Both the position numbers and the translations under genes were made by a program. The notes beneath the pieces are model-generated. The model worked only from the letters and a program-made list of their open reading frames with translations. It searched no databases and had not been told where the DNA came from. Positions 36,331 to 37,944 of a DNA stretch of 37,944 bases are shown piece after piece; within the stretch, counting starts at the first letter, position 1, and each line of letters starts with the position of its first letter. The stretch is from SAR116 cluster bacterium MED-G04. GTDB lineage: Bacteria > Pseudomonadota > Alphaproteobacteria > Puniceispirillales > UBA1172. Location: positions 1 to 37,944 of the forward strand of contig NTKX01000011.1 in assembly GCA_002457135.1 (NCBI GenBank). Direction: 5' to 3'.

Positions 36331-37426
36331 CCCTGACCCCGCACCTTCGCCCCAGGACGATCAACGCTGGATGCGCGCCGCGCTGGCGCTTGCCCGTCGC
36401 GGTGAGGGCCGGACCTGCCCCAACCCTGCGGTGGGGTGCGTGATTGTCAGGAACGGCTGCCTCATGGGACGGGGCTGGACCCGGCCTGGCGGCAGGCCCC
36501 ATGCTGAAACGGTTGCGCTCAACGATGCTGGCGGGACTGCGGCGGGGGCGACAGCCTATGTCACGCTTGAGCCTTGCAGTCACCATGGCAAAACCCCGCC
36601 TTGCGCTGATGCCCTGATTTCGGCCGGGATCAGCCGGGTGGTGGTTGCGATCACCGACCCTGATGACCGTGTTTCAGGGCAGGGGATTGAACGCCTCAAA
36701 GCCGCCGGTATCACTGTTACAACGGGTGTTCTGGGTGATGAGGTTGCATCCTTTTATGCGGCATACATCCGGCATCGCCTGACTGGCCTGCCGCTGGTGA
36801 CGATCAAGCTCGCCACCAGCCTTGATGGCCGGATTGCGCTCGCTGATGGCACGTCGCAATGGATCACCTCAGCCGTCAGCCGGGCGCGGGTTCACCTGAT
36901 GCGGTCACGCACCGATGCGATTATGACCTCGGCCGCAACGGTGCTGGCGGATAACCCGACCCTTAATTGCCGCCTGCCCGGGGTTGAGGGGTGCCAGCCA
37001 TTGCGTGTGGTGGTCTCCACCGGGCTTGCGCTTGATCCATCGGGCAACCTGCGGCAGAGCCTTGATCAAGGCCCGGTGCTGCATCTGCATTCGGATGATC
37101 TGGCCCCCACCGATGGGATCGAGCAGATCAGGGTTGCGGCCGCTGGCAATGGCAAGCCTGACCTGAGCGCCGTGATGCGCGCCCTCGGCGAACGCGGCAT
37201 CACCAGCGTCATGGTGGAGGCCGGGGGCCGGTTTGCCGCCAGCCTGATCAGGGAAGGCCTGGTCCAGCGGCTGGTCTGGATGCGGAGCGCGATGCTGATC
37301 GGCCATGACGGCTTGCCCGCAATCGCTGATCTCGGTCTTGAAAAGCTGGCTGAGGGTCACGATTTCAAGAGAGTCGCGCTTTATCCGTCAGGACCCGATA
37401 CGGTGGAAGTGCTGGAACGGCTTTAG
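36311..37426 (+). CDS. ribD: riboflavin biosynthesis protein RibD (deaminase/reductase)
   Basis: RibD deaminates and then reduces the pyrimidine intermediate of riboflavin synthesis. The N-terminal deaminase domain has the zinc motif HAE (His64) with Cys89 and Cys98 in [11 protein letters not shown]. The C-terminal reductase domain starts near [15 protein letters not shown] and includes [14 protein letters not shown]. No ATG is found at the usual position. TTG at 36311, overlapping the nrdR end by 20 bases, gives a normal N-terminus of 371 residues; ATG 36371 would remove the first 20. No FMN riboswitch precedes it. ribE follows after 16 bases. Confidence 0.94.
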   Translation: MKTNSANPDPAPSPQDDQRWMRAALALARRGEGRTCPNPAVGCVIVRNGCLMGRGWTRPGGRPHAETVALNDAGGTAAGATAYVTLEPCSHHGKTPPCADALISAGISRVVVAITDPDDRVSGQGIERLKAAGITVTTGVLGDEVASFYAAYIRHRLTGLPLVTIKLATSLDGRIALADGTSQWITSAVSRARVHLMRSRTDAIMTSAATVLADNPTLNCRLPGVEGCQPLRVVVSTGLALDPSGNLRQSLDQGPVLHLHSDDLAPTDGIEQIRVAAAGNGKPDLSAVMRALGERGITSVMVEAGGRFAASLIREGLVQRLVWMRSAMLIGHDGLPAIADLGLEKLAEGHDFKRVALYPSGPDTVEVLERL

Positions 37427-37442
37427 AGCGGAGTGATCGCGG

Positions 37443-37944
37443 ATGTTTACTGGTATCGTTACGGCCATCGGCAGGATCAGCCGGATTGATCACAATAAAG
37501 GCGGCGATGCCCGGTTCTATATTGATACGCCGTGGGATTGCCAGTCTATCGCGCTCGGTGCCTCAATAGCATGCAGCGGTTGCTGCCTGACGCTGGTTGA
37601 GGCTGAGGGCCAGGGTTTCGCGGTTGATGTTTCGCTCGAAACCATTGCCGTGACGACCCTCAACACCTGGGAGGTTGGCACCGAAATCAACCTCGAACGC
37701 GCCCTTTCCATGGGGGATGAACTGGGCGGGCATATCGTCTCCGGCCATGTTGACGGGCTGGGTGAGATTATTGATATCACCCGTGATGGTGATGGTCACC
37801 GGGTGGTGATTGATGCCCCGGCTGATCTGGCCCACCTGATTGCCCCGAAAGGGTCGGTCACGCTGGAGGGAATTTCCCTCACCGTCAATGAAGTCGATGG
37901 TCGCCGTTTCGGGATCATGGTCATTCCGCATACATGGGATAACA
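37443..37944 (+). CDS. ribE: riboflavin synthase alpha subunit (cut by window end)
   Basis: Riboflavin synthase dismutates two lumazines to riboflavin. The reading frame is open from ATG 37443 to the window end, giving 167 residues of an expected protein of about 200. The start MFTGIVTAIGRI is the family signature. The first barrel has SIACSGCCLTLVE and GHIVSGHVDG. The second begins with LEGISLTVNEVDG, the repeat of the first. The C-terminal end lies outside the window. GGAG at 37430-37433 gives a ribosome binding site. Order ribD-ribE behind nrdR is common in alphaproteobacteria. Confidence 0.93.
   Translation, partial: MFTGIVTAIGRISRIDHNKGGDARFYIDTPWDCQSIALGASIACSGCCLTLVEAEGQGFAVDVSLETIAVTTLNTWEVGTEINLERALSMGDELGGHIVSGHVDGLGEIIDITRDGDGHRVVIDAPADLAHLIAPKGSVTLEGISLTVNEVDGRRFGIMVIPHTWDN

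Noticed and set aside
35837-36370. FMN riboswitch ahead of ribD-ribE
   Set aside because: ribD overlaps nrdR and no multi-stem conserved leader was seen in the nrdR upstream gap.
1-37944. tRNA, rRNA, insertion sequences, prophage or plasmid features
   Set aside because: No cloverleaf, rRNA segment, transposase, integrase or paired terminal repeat was recognised. Gene content is core housekeeping throughout.

Overview
The window reads as a chromosomal core segment of an alphaproteobacterium, moderately GC-rich and with no sign of plasmid, phage or insertion-sequence content. Support comes from three families known almost only from Alphaproteobacteria (DUF3126, DUF2794, DUF1467), a complete 14-gene nuoA-N operon, the order birA-coaX-RNase J-methylmalonyl-CoA epimerase-DUF1467 behind nuoN, and the order rpsF-rpsR-rplI-dnaB-alr-radA-cvpA-purF. 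A marine Rhodospirillales/SAR116-like lineage would fit, but this is inference from gene order and protein style only.

Layout. Positions 1-609 (minus) carry two small conserved alphaproteobacterial proteins. Positions 787-4266 (plus) carry a YfgM-like membrane TPR protein, the lipoprotein BamB and the ribosome-assembly GTPase Der, the same trio as in E. coli. Positions 4289-14263 (minus) form two blocks. The upstream block is rpsF-rpsR-rplI, closed by a clear intrinsic terminator. The downstream block is dnaB-alr-mlaE-mlaF-radA-cvpA-purF-SDR, with mostly overlapping genes. A divergent gene (14503-15405) encodes a DapA/NAL-superfamily lyase. Positions 15493-29769 hold nuoA to nuoN without any foreign insertion. 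The transcript probably continues through birA, coaX, RNase J, methylmalonyl-CoA epimerase and a DUF1467 protein to 33688. After a 370-base non-coding gap come rpiB, glyA, nrdR, ribD and a ribE cut by the window end.

How the genes work together. The nuo block builds proton-pumping NADH dehydrogenase. The dnaB block mixes replication (DnaB), cell wall (Alr), outer-membrane lipid transport (MlaEF), recombination (RadA) and purine synthesis (PurF). glyA, nrdR and ribDE touch one-carbon, deoxynucleotide and flavin supply.

I found no new multi-gene system. The unusual signals are small and sit at gene boundaries. They are a 15-bp tandem repeat that copies the purF/SDR stop-start overlap and offers five in-frame starts; an in-frame repeat in the BamB signal region; a perfect 10-bp inverted repeat enclosing the nrdR ribosome binding site and start; a perfect DnaA-box 9-mer plus a terminator directly ahead of dnaB; paired hairpins in the rpsF leader; and an altered PLP-lysine motif in GlyA.
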